A stretch of DNA of 50,597 nt from Ideonella sp. A 288 (GCF_002198735.1 NZ_MWLO01000063.1:1-50597), one strand, 5' to 3'. Shown: positions 38,562-47,296, numbered from the stretch's first letter. Notes: generated from the letters alone by a model not told the origin. Program-made: numbers and translations.

Positions 38562-39365
38562 TCATCCGCGCGGCTCGCCCTGGCGGTTCACCGTCACCGT
38601 GCTGCCCGGCGGGCGGCTCATCTGAACCCGGTGCGGCTGGCCCCGGAAGGTGTACGAGACGTCCCAGTAGTCGGGCCGATCGTTGCTGCTCACGTTCTCG
38701 CAGCGCTGCACGTTCTGCGTCACCGTGCCGCCGCCGCCGTCGCGCCCGGCTCTCGAGCCCACGGCCGCGCCGGCGACCACGCCGCCCACGGTCGCCACGT
38801 CCCGCCCGGTGCCGCCCCCGACCTGGTGGCCGAGGATGCCGCCGAGCAGGGCGCCGGCGATGGCGCCCGGAACATTGTTCGATTCGCGGCCCTGGCTGAC
38901 CTGCTCGCGCTCGACCCAGCAGCGGCGCTCCGGCGTGCCCAGCACGGCACGCACCGAGGTCACCGGGGCCTCGAACAGCCGCTCGTTGCCGCGGCGGCCG
39001 AAGTCGGGCGCCGCCACCGGGGCGTAGCGGTCGTCGTCCACCACCGCACTCGCCGCCAGGATGCGCACCGACGACACGCGGTCGTTCAGCCCCATCGCCG
39101 ACAGCGACGGGTAGCGGCCCGGCCGCAGCACGACGCAGCGACCGCTGAAGCGGACGTCGTCGCAGACTTCCCAGCGGTTGCGCGTCACGTCGACCGACGA
39201 CGCCCGGTCGTTGAAGCCGAAGTTGTTGAAGTTGGCCACCTGCCGCTGGGTGGTGAACGATCGGCCCGAGAAGTCGTCGTTCTCGTAGAAGGTGACCTGA
39301 GCGCCGGCTTGGGCGGCCAGGGCCAGCGTGGCGGCGGCCACGGCGCTTCGCATCAGTGTGTTCAT
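38562..39365 (-). CDS. Beta/gamma-crystallin and glycine-zipper envelope protein
   Basis: Exported protein of 267 residues with a signal peptide (cleavage after QAGA). Residues about 23-105 hold two crystallin-type Greek-key motifs (VTFYENDDFSGRSF; VCDDVRFSGRCVVLRPG; NDRVSSVRIL), which in relatives can bind calcium. Residues about 165-205 form a glycine zipper (AIAGALLGGILGHQVGG; GGVVAGAAVGSRAG), as in 17-kDa surface antigens. The C-terminus is a small basic beta region. It is probably an outer-membrane or periplasmic stress protein. Confidence 0.85.
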   Translation of the reverse strand: MNTLMRSAVAAATLALAAQAGAQVTFYENDDFSGRSFTTQRQVANFNNFGFNDRASSVDVTRNRWEVCDDVRFSGRCVVLRPGRYPSLSAMGLNDRVSSVRILAASAVVDDDRYAPVAAPDFGRRGNERLFEAPVTSVRAVLGTPERRCWVEREQVSQGRESNNVPGAIAGALLGGILGHQVGGGTGRDVATVGGVVAGAAVGSRAGRDGGGGTVTQNVQRCENVSSNDRPDYWDVSYTFRGQPHRVQMSRPPGSTVTVNRQGEPRG

Positions 39366-39681
39366 GAGGTGCTCCGGTGTGTGTTGGGGCCCATTCCGCG
39401 GCGTTGGGGCACGGCGGTCCGGGACTGGCTTCAGTCTGGGCTGCGGGGTCGCGGGCCGACAGCGGACAGCGCCGCCCGTGGGTGCAGGTGGTGTCCTACA
39501 AGGTGCGGCGGGGCAAGGCCGGAGGACGGCGCCGTGTCAGCGCTGTCCTACACGGGGCCGCAACACCGGCCGATGGCGGTGGCGGCCGTTCCGGTGCACC
39601 CTGCGGCGTCGCGGGCACCAGTCGACGCCACCGCGGGCTCCGCCGATACTCCGCCATCCGCCAAGGAAGCACCGCAGTCCC
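39366..39681. promoter_or_regulatory. Divergent control region with two GTCCTACA motifs
   Basis: A gene-free stretch of 316 bp between the crystallin-type gene (-) and the response-regulator gene (+). GTCCTACA occurs at 39493-39500 and 39545-39552, 52 bp apart, both facing the regulator gene. A GTCCTAC copy recurs at 40978-40984 upstream of the DUF883 gene. Other than GC-rich short palindromes nothing else is evident. Confidence 0.45.
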
Positions 39682-40080
39682 ATGTCCCGGCTCACGATCT
39701 ACCTCGTCGAAGACAGCCCGGTCATCCGGGAGAACCTGATCGGCACGCTCGAAGAGCTGGCGCCGGTCGAGGTCGTCGGCATGGCCGAGGACGAGGCCAC
39801 GGCCGTGGCCTGGATGTCGCAGCCCGGCCGGCAGGTCGACATGCTCATCGTCGACATCTTCCTGAAGGGCGGCTCCGGCCTGGGCGTTCTGCGCGAGGCG
39901 GCGCGCCTGTTGCCCAACAGCACTCGCCTGGTGCTGACCAACTTCGCCACCCGCGACATGCGCATGAAGTGCCTGGCGCTGGGGGCCTTCCGCGTGTTCG
40001 ACAAGTCGAACGAGATCGACGCCCTGATCGAATGCTGCACCGAGCTGTCCCGCGGCGCTTCGGTGTCGGCGCCCGCTTGA
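39682..40080 (+). CDS. Receiver-only response regulator
   Basis: CheY-like protein of 132 residues with acidic pocket VEDSP, phosphoacceptor Asp in MLIVDIFLKGGSGL (near residue 56), switch Thr in LVLTNFAT and Lys in VFDKSNE. After the receiver only about 12 residues remain, so it has no DNA-binding or enzymatic output domain. It is followed 49 bp later by a NarX/UhpB-type histidine kinase gene, the likely partner. Confidence 0.9.
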   Translation: MSRLTIYLVEDSPVIRENLIGTLEELAPVEVVGMAEDEATAVAWMSQPGRQVDMLIVDIFLKGGSGLGVLREAARLLPNSTRLVLTNFATRDMRMKCLALGAFRVFDKSNEIDALIECCTELSRGASVSAPA

Positions 40081-40129
40081 CCGGACTGCGTCACCGCGCC
40101 CCGCGGCCCGTGGCCGGAGGGGCGTTGCG

Positions 40130-40954
40130 ATGGTGACGCTCGGCCCCGGTGGCGTGGCGGCGCTGGTGCTCGTCGGTGCAGTGGCTGTCGGCCTGCTGCT
40201 GTGGCAGGCGCGGGAGTTGCGGGCCCAGCAGCGGCGCCAGCGGCAATGGCTGCAGGCGGAAGATGAGCGGCTCGAGCGTGAGGTGGCCCAGCGCACGGCC
40301 CGCCTGACCGACCTGGCGCGGCACCTGCAGGATGCCCGCGAGGAAGAGCGCAGCCGGCTGGCCCGCGACCTGCATGACGAGCTCGGCGCCTTCCTCACCT
40401 CGGCCAAGCTCGACGCCGCGCGCATCCGCTCGCGCTTGGCCGGCACCGCGCCCGAGGCGCTGGAACGGCTGACGCACCTGGTCGCCACGCTGGACAGCGT
40501 CATCGGCATCAAGCGCCGCATCACCGAAGACCTGCGCCCCTCGGCGCTGGGGCACCTGGGCCTGGTGGCCACACTGGAGATCCTGGCCGGCGAGTTCGGC
40601 GAGCGCTCGGGCCTGGACGTGCACTGCGCGCTGGAACCGGTGGCGCTGTCGCCGGCCGCCGAACTGGTGGTCTACCGCGTGGTGCAGGAGGCGGTGAACA
40701 ACCTGGCCAAGCACGCCCGGGCGCACCAGGTGTGGCTGGGCCTGTCGCAGCGCGACGGCCGGGTGGAGGTGAGCGTGCGCGACGATGGCATCGGCTTCGA
40801 CCCACAGCACCTTCCGGGGCGGTCGTTCGGCCTGGAGGGCATGCGCTTCCGGGTCGAGGCCGAAGGTGGCGCGCTGGCCGTCGAGTCCGGTCCGGGCGGC
40901 ACCCGGGTGGTGGCGAGCTTGCCGGTGTCCTGGATGGTGGCCCCACCGGCCTGA
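40130..40954 (+). CDS. NarX/UhpB-type sensor histidine kinase (HisKA_3)
   Basis: Kinase of 274 residues. It has one N-terminal membrane helix (GGVAALVLVGAVAVGLLLW), a short coiled linker, then the HisKA_3 box EERSRLARDLHDELGAFLTS with the phosphoacceptor His and an HATPase domain (VVQEAVNNLAKHARAH; DDGIGFDP; GLEGMRFRVEAEGG). It has almost no periplasmic part, so it senses within the membrane, through the linker or through a partner. Kinases of this class usually pair with NarL-type regulators, but the adjacent regulator has no DNA-binding domain. Confidence 0.9.
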   Translation: MVTLGPGGVAALVLVGAVAVGLLLWQARELRAQQRRQRQWLQAEDERLEREVAQRTARLTDLARHLQDAREEERSRLARDLHDELGAFLTSAKLDAARIRSRLAGTAPEALERLTHLVATLDSVIGIKRRITEDLRPSALGHLGLVATLEILAGEFGERSGLDVHCALEPVALSPAAELVVYRVVQEAVNNLAKHARAHQVWLGLSQRDGRVEVSVRDDGIGFDPQHLPGRSFGLEGMRFRVEAEGGALAVESGPGGTRVVASLPVSWMVAPPA

Positions 40955-40977
40955 AGCCGACGGCCGCTGTCGGCGCC

Positions 40978-40984
40978 GTCCTAC
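40978..40984 (+). promoter_or_regulatory. GTCCTAC motif upstream of DUF883 gene
   Basis: Third copy of the motif seen twice upstream of the response regulator, here about 107 bp before the DUF883 start and likewise preceded by a GC-rich ggcgcc tract. It may be a shared promoter or regulator site for the local stress genes. Confidence 0.3.
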
Positions 40985-41090
40985 GAGCCTGCCCGGGTCT
41001 GCCCGACGCGGCTCCGGCCGACTGGCCGATGTCCGGCGCCCGGCTGCGCGCCCACACTGGGTCGATCCATCCACCCACCAAGGACACGAC

Positions 41091-41483
41091 ATGTTCTCCA
41101 GGAACTCCTCTGACCACACGAACCAGCACGCCACCTCGTCGATCGACCAGGCGGTGCAGTCGGCAGAGCAGGCGCTGCACGCCACGCAGCGCGCGGCGCA
41201 CGATGCGCTGGAAGGCTTCGGCGACGGTGTGCAGCAGGTGCGCCGCGACGCCGCTCCGGTGCTGACGCATGCGGTCGACAACGCCAGCGCGTTGGCCCAG
41301 CGCGGGCTGAATGCCGTGAAGGACGGGACGCATCGGCTGCAAGACCAGGCGCGCCACGCGTCCGACAGCACCGCGCGCTACATCCGGGACGAGCCGGTGA
41401 AGGCGATGCTGATCGCGGCTGCCTCAGGGGCGGCGCTGATGGTGCTGATGGGCTGGGTCACCCGGTCCCGCGATCGGCGCTGA
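41091..41483 (+). CDS. DUF883 (ElaB/YqjD-like) membrane-anchored protein
   Basis: Protein of 130 residues. It is a long amphipathic helical region (AVQSAEQALHATQRAAHDAL to QARHASDSTARYIRDEP) followed by one C-terminal membrane helix (AMLIAAASGAALMVLMGWVT) and a basic end, as in ElaB/YqjD proteins that tether stationary-phase ribosomes to the inner membrane. AAGGACA precedes the ATG at 41091. The 3' end overlaps the convergent gene by 60 bp. Confidence 0.85.
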   Translation: MFSRNSSDHTNQHATSSIDQAVQSAEQALHATQRAAHDALEGFGDGVQQVRRDAAPVLTHAVDNASALAQRGLNAVKDGTHRLQDQARHASDSTARYIRDEPVKAMLIAAASGAALMVLMGWVTRSRDRR

Positions 41484-41792
41484 GCCCAGCGGGCTCGAAA
41501 GGGCCCGCGCCAGCGCGTCGGTGACCTCTTGCAGCGACTGCTCCAGTTGCGCCCGGCGCCGCGCCTCGCGCGACAGCGCCGAGTGCAGTTGCTCGAGGGC
41601 GGCGATGCACTCCACCACCGTCGACTGAATGCGGCAATGGGGCGCCGGGTGGCTGCCGGAGAGCAGGCGGCCCGGATCGTCGTCGACCGTGAGTTGCAGG
41701 CGAACCAGCACCGCGCCGAACAGCAGTTCCCAGTCTTCGGCGGGGATGTCCGCCCGAAATCCGGTGGGCAACGGGGGCGACTGGCGCGACAT
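41424..41792 (-). CDS. Conserved hypothetical protein
   Basis: Soluble protein of 122 residues, not recognised. Residues 15-45 (ADIPAEDWELLFGAVLVRLQ) and a C-terminal helix (VVECIAALEQLHSALSREARRR) suggest an all-helical protein. An alternative ATG at 41813 would add seven residues. Its last 20 codons overlap the DUF883 gene antisense and look like read-through (HQHHQRRP), so the natural C-terminus in relatives may be shorter. Confidence 0.55.
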   Translation of the reverse strand: MSRQSPPLPTGFRADIPAEDWELLFGAVLVRLQLTVDDDPGRLLSGSHPAPHCRIQSTVVECIAALEQLHSALSREARRRAQLEQSLQEVTDALARALSSPLGSAPIAGPGDPAHQHHQRRP

Positions 41793-41878
41793 GGCGGCGG
41801 GCTCCGGGGGCATGGCGAGGCGGTGAATGCGGCCCACCGCGGCGCCCTGCCCGCGGTGAGCTGCAGTGCCGTAAAGGC

Positions 41879-42037
41879 TCACAGCTTGCCCATCAACACC
41901 AGCACCAGCAGCACGATGACCACGAGGCCCAGTCCGCCGCTCGGGCCGTAGCCCCAGGAGCGGCTGTGCGGCCAGGTGGGCATCGCCCCCACCAGCAGCA
42001 GGATCAGGACGATCAGAAGGATGGTTCCGATGCTCAT
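41879..42037 (-). CDS. DUF3309 small membrane protein
   Basis: Protein of 52 residues. It reads MSIGTILLIVLILLLVGAMP, then TWPHSRSWGYGPSGGLG and a second hydrophobic helix ending VLVLMGKL, the compact two-helix DUF3309 family common in Proteobacteria. A GGGAG site precedes the ATG at 42037. Function is unknown; relatives often lie near other small stress proteins, as here. Confidence 0.88.
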   Translation of the reverse strand: MSIGTILLIVLILLLVGAMPTWPHSRSWGYGPSGGLGLVVIVLLVLVLMGKL

Positions 42038-42067
42038 GACGGTACTCCCAGGTCAGGGTTGGAGAGG

Positions 42068-42364
42068 TCAGTTCGTTGGCGCCGAGGCGGCGGGTGGGAC
42101 GACGATCACGGTCGTCCCGCTGCCGGAATCGCCCGTGCTGCCGGTGGCTCCGGTGCGGCCGGTGCTGCCCTGGCCGCCTTCGGCGCCCGTGGCTCCGGTG
42201 CTGCCCGTGCTGCCGGTGCTGCCGGTGGCCCCGGTCGGTCCGGCGGGGCCGGGCACCGGGACCATCACCGGTGCGGGTGCCGGCGTCACCACGGTGGATT
42301 TCTCGCAGGCGGCCAGGCCCAGCAGGGCGGCGCACAGGGCGGCCATCGTCATCGAACGGTCCAT
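42068..42364 (-). CDS. Collagen-like repeat lipoprotein
   Basis: Protein of 98 residues. The signal peptide ends in the lipobox GLAAC (Cys20). Residues 39-80 are fourteen uninterrupted Gly-X-Y triplets, mostly GST, GAT and GPT, a collagen-like domain rich in Thr and Ser with few Pro. It ends with a short hydrophobic stretch (TTVIVVPPAAS). A GAGG site precedes the ATG. Collagen-like triple helices in bacteria serve surface or stalk roles; the role here is unknown. Confidence 0.82.
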   Translation of the reverse strand: MDRSMTMAALCAALLGLAACEKSTVVTPAPAPVMVPVPGPAGPTGATGSTGSTGSTGATGAEGGQGSTGRTGATGSTGDSGSGTTVIVVPPAASAPTN

Positions 42365-42401
42365 GGGGATACCTCAGGTGGTGGTAGTGGTTGGGACCTC
42401 T

Positions 42402-42426
42402 GGGCCGGTCCACGATGGACCGGCCC
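42402..42426. promoter_or_regulatory. 11-bp inverted repeat with 3-nt loop upstream of the lipoprotein gene
   Basis: Arms 42402-42412 and 42416-42426 are perfectly complementary with a cga loop. It lies 38 bp upstream of the collagen-like lipoprotein start and 85 bp beyond the phosphoketolase stop on the same strand. It could terminate the phosphoketolase transcript (although no U-run follows) or act as an operator or leader hairpin for the lipoprotein gene. Confidence 0.45.
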
Positions 42427-42510
42427 TGGGCACCTTTGCAGCGTAGGCCTGTGGCGCTGCGTTTTCAGTGCGCTGCCGAACACCCAGGGCCAGGCGCCGA
42501 CGACGGCCGA

Positions 42511-44874
42511 TCAGCTCTCCCAGCGCCACTGCCGGATTTCCGGCAGGTCGTCGCCGTGCTCGGCGATGTGGCGCTGGTGGCGCTCGATCGACGTCCAGTA
42601 GCGCGCGGTGGCCGCCTGCACCTGGTCGGCCAGGCGCGGGATGCAGCGCACCGCGTCCAGCGCCAGGCGCCAGCGGTCCAGGCCGTTCATCACGACCATG
42701 TCGAACGGGGTGGTGGTGGTGCCACGTTCCTGGAAGCCGTGCACGTGCAGGCGATCGTGGTCGTGGCGGCCATGGGTGAGCTGGTGGATGAGCGCCGGGT
42801 GGCCATGGAAGGCGAAGACCACCGGCCGATCGGCCGTGAACAGCGCCTCGTACGTGTGCGGGTCCAGGCCGTGGGGGTGCGCCGTCGCGGGGCACAGGCA
42901 CATCAGGTCGACGACGTTGACCACGCGCACCCGGATGTCGGGCACCTCGGCTCGCAGCAGCATCACCGCGGCCAGTGTCTCCAGCGTGGGCACGTCACCC
43001 GCGCAGGCCATCACCACGTCGGGGTCGGCGACGTCGGTGCCGGCCCAGTGCCAGCGGCCGGCCCCGGCCTGGCAATGCAGCGCGGCCGCGGAGGCGTCCA
43101 GCCACTGCCACTGCGGCTGCTTGCCGGCAACGATGACGTTGACGCGGTGACGGCTGCGCAGGCAATGATCGGCCACCCACAGCAGGCAGTTGGCGTCGGG
43201 CGGCAGGTAGATGCGCGCCACCTCGGCGGGCTTGTTGGCGACGTGGTCGATGAAGGCCGGGTCCTGGTGCGACAGGCCGTTGTGGTCCTGCCGCCAGACG
43301 TGCGAGGTGAGCAGGATGTTGAGCGACGCGATCGGTGCCCGCCACGGGATGCGGCGGCTCGTGGCCAGCCACTTGGCGTGCTGGTTGAGCATCGAGTCGA
43401 TGATCTGGATGAAGGCCTCGTAGCACGAAAACAGACCATGCCGGCCGGTGAGCAGGTAGCCTTCGAGCCAGCCCTGGCACAGGTGCTCGCTCAGCACCTC
43501 CATCACCCGGCCGTCGGCAGACAGGTCGGTGTCGCCGTCCAGGCGCTCGGCCATCCAGGCCTTGCCGCTGACGGCGTAGACGGCGTCGAGCCGGTTCGAC
43601 GCCGTCTCGTCGGGCCCGAAGAGGCGGAAGCAGCGATGGTCGAGGTCGAGCCGCATCAGTTCGCGCAGCCACCCGCCGAGCACCCGGGTGGCCTCGGCCT
43701 GCACCGCGCCGGGCGACGGCACGGCCACGGCATGGTCGGCGGTCGACGGCAGCGCCAGCGGGCGCAGCAGCGTGCCGCCGTTCGCGTGCGGATTGGCACC
43801 CAGGCGCCGCTGCCCGGTGGGGGCCAGCGCGGCCAGGTCGGCGCGCAGGGCACCGTCGGGGTCGAACAGCTCGTGCGCACGGTAGCTGCGCAGCCAGGCT
43901 TCCAGCTGCGCCAGCGCGCCGGGCGCCTCGGGGTGGGCGATCGGCACCTGGTGCGAGCGCCACGTGCCTTCGACCGGCAGGCCGTTCACCTCCTTCGGGC
44001 CGGTCCAGCCCTTGGGTGTGCACAGCACGATCATTGGCCAGCGCGGGCGCGGCGGCGCGCTGCCGGGTGCGGCGGCGCGCGCCTCGTGCTGGATCTGCCG
44101 GATGCGGGCCAGCACCGTGTCCAGTGCGGCGGCCAGCGCCTGGTGCACCAGCGGCGGGTCGTCGCCGTCGACGAAGTGCGGCTCGTGGCCGTAGCCGTGC
44201 AGCAGTTCGGTGAGCTCTGCGCGGTCGATGCGCGCCAGCACCGTCGGGTTGGCGATCTTGTAGCCGTTGAGGTGCAGGATCGGCAGCACCGCACCATCGT
44301 GGGCCGGGTTGAGAAACTTGTTGGAATGCCAGCTCGCGGCCAGCGGGCCGGTCTCGGCCTCGCCGTCGCCGACGATGCAGGCCACCACCAGGCCCGGGTT
44401 GTCGAAGGCGGCGCCATAGGCATGCGCCAGCGAATAGCCCAGCTCGCCGCCTTCGTGGATCGAGCCCGGGGTTTCGGGCGCCACGTGGCTGGGCACGCCG
44501 CCGGGCCACGAGAACTGGCGAAACAAGCGCCGCATGCCGCTGCGGTTGCGTTCGATGGCCGGGTAGCGCTCGGTGTAGGTGCCTTCGAGCCAGCTGCAGG
44601 CCACGATGCCCGGGCCGCCGTGGCCGGGGCCGACGACCAGCAGCATGTCGAGGTCCTGCTCGCGGATCACCCGGTTGAGGTGGACGACCAGCAGGTTCAG
44701 GCCCGGTGTGGTGCCCCAGTGGCCCAGCAGCCGCGGCTTGACGTGGGCCAACTCCAGCGGCACCTCGAGCAGTGGGTTGTCCTGCAGGTAGATCTGGCCC
44801 ACCGACAGGTAGTTCGCGGCACGCCACCAGGCGTGCATGCGGTCGAGCAACTCGGGTGACAGGGGATCGGGCAT
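42511..44874 (-). CDS. xfp: Phosphoketolase (xylulose-5-phosphate/fructose-6-phosphate)
   Basis: Thiamine-diphosphate enzyme of 787 residues that splits xylulose-5-P or fructose-6-P to acetyl-P. It shows the N-terminal [17 protein letters not shown], the family signature [20 protein letters not shown], the ThDP motif [11 protein letters not shown] followed by [10 protein letters not shown], and [16 protein letters not shown]. The ATG at 44874 starts the conserved N-terminus, with GGA upstream. It could give acetyl-P without NADH. No acetate kinase or phosphotransacetylase is adjacent. Confidence 0.95.
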   Translation of the reverse strand: MPDPLSPELLDRMHAWWRAANYLSVGQIYLQDNPLLEVPLELAHVKPRLLGHWGTTPGLNLLVVHLNRVIREQDLDMLLVVGPGHGGPGIVACSWLEGTYTERYPAIERNRSGMRRLFRQFSWPGGVPSHVAPETPGSIHEGGELGYSLAHAYGAAFDNPGLVVACIVGDGEAETGPLAASWHSNKFLNPAHDGAVLPILHLNGYKIANPTVLARIDRAELTELLHGYGHEPHFVDGDDPPLVHQALAAALDTVLARIRQIQHEARAAAPGSAPPRPRWPMIVLCTPKGWTGPKEVNGLPVEGTWRSHQVPIAHPEAPGALAQLEAWLRSYRAHELFDPDGALRADLAALAPTGQRRLGANPHANGGTLLRPLALPSTADHAVAVPSPGAVQAEATRVLGGWLRELMRLDLDHRCFRLFGPDETASNRLDAVYAVSGKAWMAERLDGDTDLSADGRVMEVLSEHLCQGWLEGYLLTGRHGLFSCYEAFIQIIDSMLNQHAKWLATSRRIPWRAPIASLNILLTSHVWRQDHNGLSHQDPAFIDHVANKPAEVARIYLPPDANCLLWVADHCLRSRHRVNVIVAGKQPQWQWLDASAAALHCQAGAGRWHWAGTDVADPDVVMACAGDVPTLETLAAVMLLRAEVPDIRVRVVNVVDLMCLCPATAHPHGLDPHTYEALFTADRPVVFAFHGHPALIHQLTHGRHDHDRLHVHGFQERGTTTTPFDMVVMNGLDRWRLALDAVRCIPRLADQVQAATARYWTSIERHQRHIAEHGDDLPEIRQWRWES

Positions 44875-44954
44875 CGAATTTCCGGGGGGTCGCCGCAGGG
44901 GCCGGGCATAACAGGCCACTGCGGCGACGCCGCGGCCGATGCCGGTGCGTGTCG

Positions 44955-44994
44955 CCGCGCCGGCCGGGCGTGCGCGACGCCCGGGCCGGCGCGG
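44955..44994. terminator. Long hairpin after the coiled-coil gene
   Basis: An outer 11-bp stem (44955-44965 with 44984-44994) and an inner 6-bp stem (44966-44971 with 44977-44982) form a 17-bp hairpin with one bulged G and a 5-nt loop. It lies 8 bp downstream of the stop codon at 45002 on the minus strand. It is very stable but lacks a clear U-run. Confidence 0.55.
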
Positions 44995-45001
44995 CTCGGC
45001 G

Positions 45002-45286
45002 TCAAAGCTGCGACTTGAAGTAGCTGAACGAATGCTTGAAGGCGTCGCGCACCTTTTCCATCTCGGTGACCATGTTTTCCCAGGTGTCCTCGCCGGCCGT
45101 GCGCATCTCGTCGAGCTTGGCAACCGCGAGCTTCGACTGGTCGCGCAGCTTGTCCATCTCGGCCTTGTAGGACTCGCGGGCCTCGGCACGGGCGTCGCGC
45201 GCCTTGGCCGAGAGCTCGTCCATCTTGGTGTTCAGCTCGTCGAGCTGGAGCTTCATCTTGCTGACATATTCGTCGCGTTTCGACAT
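45002..45286 (-). CDS. Coiled-coil protein, function unknown
   Basis: Protein of 94 residues, highly charged and almost wholly helical ([40 protein letters not shown]), ending [10 protein letters not shown]. It resembles short coiled-coil proteins annotated as stress-related in many Proteobacteria; no enzymatic motif is present. AGGAT precedes the ATG at 45286. A 7-bp palindrome lies 34 bp upstream and a long hairpin directly downstream, so it is probably a single-gene transcript. Confidence 0.8.
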   Translation of the reverse strand: MSKRDEYVSKMKLQLDELNTKMDELSAKARDARAEARESYKAEMDKLRDQSKLAVAKLDEMRTAGEDTWENMVTEMEKVRDAFKHSFSYFKSQL

Positions 45287-45568
45287 GACGGATCCTTTGA
45301 GTTTGGGGGTGGGAGGGGACGGACCGTTGCGGTCCGCATCGACACCACTCTGGCCCTGTGTGCCGGGCCAGGTCTGTGCGGTGCCGTACGCGCTGCGCGG
45401 CACCGCATGGGCGCTTTCAGCCCACCCAGGTCTGCGTGGCAGCGCACAGACCGGCGGGCCGTCGCGGCCTACGGTCGAGCACGTTCCAGCCCATCGGCGC
45501 GGAGCGCCCAGCGGCATTGGCGCCGATCGACACCCACGCCGGGATGCACCGGCCACGCGAGGGATGGC
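45287..45568. promoter_or_regulatory. Divergent region, coiled-coil gene to acyl-CoA ligase
   Basis: About 280 bp without a gene. It contains a perfect 7-bp palindrome with a ttg loop (45320-45326 with 45330-45336), 34 bp upstream of the coiled-coil gene, and a 9-bp inverted repeat (45378-45386 with 45398-45406, 11-nt spacer) lying between the two divergent genes. Both are operator-like; no -35/-10 pair is clear in this GC-rich context. Confidence 0.45.
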
Positions 45569-47296
45569 ATGGCAGGTCTCTGGTTGCAGCACTACCCGCC
45601 CGGCGTGCCGGCACAGATCGACACCGACACGGTCGATTCGCTGCCCGAGGTGCTGGACCGCAGTTGCCGACGCTTCGGCAGCCACACCGCGTACAGCCAC
45701 ATGGGCACGTCGATGAGCTTCGACGAACTCGACCGCCAGAGCCGGGCGTTTGCGGCGTGGCTGCAGGCCACGCTGGGCCTGCGCCGCGGCGACCGTGTGG
45801 CGCTGATGATGCCCAACCTGCTGCAGATGCCGGTGGCCACCTTCGGCGTGCTGCGCGCAGGCGGGGTGGTGGTCAACGTCAACCCGCTCTACACCGCCAC
45901 CGAGGTGTCGCAGGCGCTCGAGGACTCGGGCGCCGTGGCCATCGTCGTGCTGGAGAACTTTGCCCACACGGTGCAGGCCGCACTGGCCAGCCGCCCGGGC
46001 GCGACGCTGGCCGTCGTCACCACGGAGGTGGGAGACCTGTTCTCGTCGGTCCGCGGCTGGATCACCAACCTGGCCGTGCGCTACGTCAAGCGCCTGGTGC
46101 CCGACTGGACGCTGCCCGGCGCCACCGGCTTCAATGCCGCGCTGCGGGCCGGGCATGCGTTGACGCTCGAGGAGGTGCCGCTCGGCCACGCCGACATCGC
46201 ATTCCTGCAGTACACCGGCGGCACCACCGGCGTGGCCAAGGGCGCCGTGCTGACCCACGGCAACATGGTGGCCAACCTGCTGCAGCTGTCGGCCTGGATC
46301 GGCCGCGACCTGTGCGACGGGCAGGAAGTGTTCGTCTGCCCGCTGCCGCTGTACCACGTCTACGCGCTCAGTTCGAGCCTGGTCTTCCTGGCGATCGGCG
46401 CCCACACGGTGCTGGTGGCCAACCCGCGGGACCTGCCCGACCTGGTCGAGGTGCTCAAGGCGCACCGGGTCACCGCCTTGATCGGTGTCAACACGCTGTA
46501 CCGGTCGCTGCTCGACGCGCCCGGCTTCGCCGAGGTGGACTGGGGCGCGCTGAAGCTGGCCCATGCCGGCGGCATGGCCGTGCAACGCTCGGTGGCGGAA
46601 CGGTGGAAGCGCGCCACCGGCAGGCCGCTGGTGGAGTCCTACGGCCTCACCGAGGCCTCGCCCGGCGTCTGCTCCAACCCGCTGGGCATCGCCCAATGGA
46701 ACGGCAGCATCGGCCAGCCGCTGCCGTCGACCGAGGTGGTGGTGCTGGACGCGCTGGACACCGAGGTACCGGCGGGCGAGGTCGGCGAACTGTGCGTGCG
46801 GGGCCCGCAGGTCATGGCCGGCTACTGGCGGCGGCCCGAGGAGACCGCGCGGGCCTTCACCGCGACCGGGTTCCTGCGCACCGGCGACATGGGCTTCATG
46901 GACGGGCAGGGGGCCTTCACGATCACCGACCGCAAGAAGGACATGATCGTGGTGTCCGGCTTCAAGGTGTTCCCGTCGCAAGTGGAGGACATGGTGGCCT
47001 TGCACCCGGGGGTGGCCGAGGTGGGCGCCTTCGGGGTGGCCGACGTGCGGTCCGGCGAGGCCGTCAAGATCGTCGTCGTGCGCCGCGACCCGGGGCTGAC
47101 CGAGCAGGACCTGCGCGACCACTGCCGGCAGCACCTGACCGGTTACAAGCGGCCGCGCGACATCGAGTTCCGCACCGAGCCCTTGCCCCGCACGAACCTC
47201 GGCAAGGTGCTGCGCCGCCAGTTGCGCGACGCCCAGGCCGCCCGGCCTGGCGTGGCCACCCTGCCGGCGCCGGCGGCCGGGCTGCGGGCCGCCTGA
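45569..47296 (+). CDS. fadD: Long-chain fatty acid-CoA ligase (FadD-like)
   Basis: ANL-superfamily enzyme of 575 residues that activates fatty acids to acyl-CoA through acyl-AMP. Motifs are the P-loop-like YTGGTTGVAKGAVLTHGNM, the VESYGLTEASPGV core, TGDMGFMDGQGAFTITDRKKDMI with the hinge Asp/Lys, and GKVLRRQLR with the catalytic Lys near the C-terminus. VVNVNPLYTATE is typical of FadD. The length fits FadD (about 560). Shorter-chain or aryl substrates cannot be excluded. It stands alone, divergent from the coiled-coil gene. Confidence 0.9.
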   Translation: MAGLWLQHYPPGVPAQIDTDTVDSLPEVLDRSCRRFGSHTAYSHMGTSMSFDELDRQSRAFAAWLQATLGLRRGDRVALMMPNLLQMPVATFGVLRAGGVVVNVNPLYTATEVSQALEDSGAVAIVVLENFAHTVQAALASRPGATLAVVTTEVGDLFSSVRGWITNLAVRYVKRLVPDWTLPGATGFNAALRAGHALTLEEVPLGHADIAFLQYTGGTTGVAKGAVLTHGNMVANLLQLSAWIGRDLCDGQEVFVCPLPLYHVYALSSSLVFLAIGAHTVLVANPRDLPDLVEVLKAHRVTALIGVNTLYRSLLDAPGFAEVDWGALKLAHAGGMAVQRSVAERWKRATGRPLVESYGLTEASPGVCSNPLGIAQWNGSIGQPLPSTEVVVLDALDTEVPAGEVGELCVRGPQVMAGYWRRPEETARAFTATGFLRTGDMGFMDGQGAFTITDRKKDMIVVSGFKVFPSQVEDMVALHPGVAEVGAFGVADVRSGEAVKIVVVRRDPGLTEQDLRDHCRQHLTGYKRPRDIEFRTEPLPRTNLGKVLRRQLRDAQAARPGVATLPAPAAGLRAA

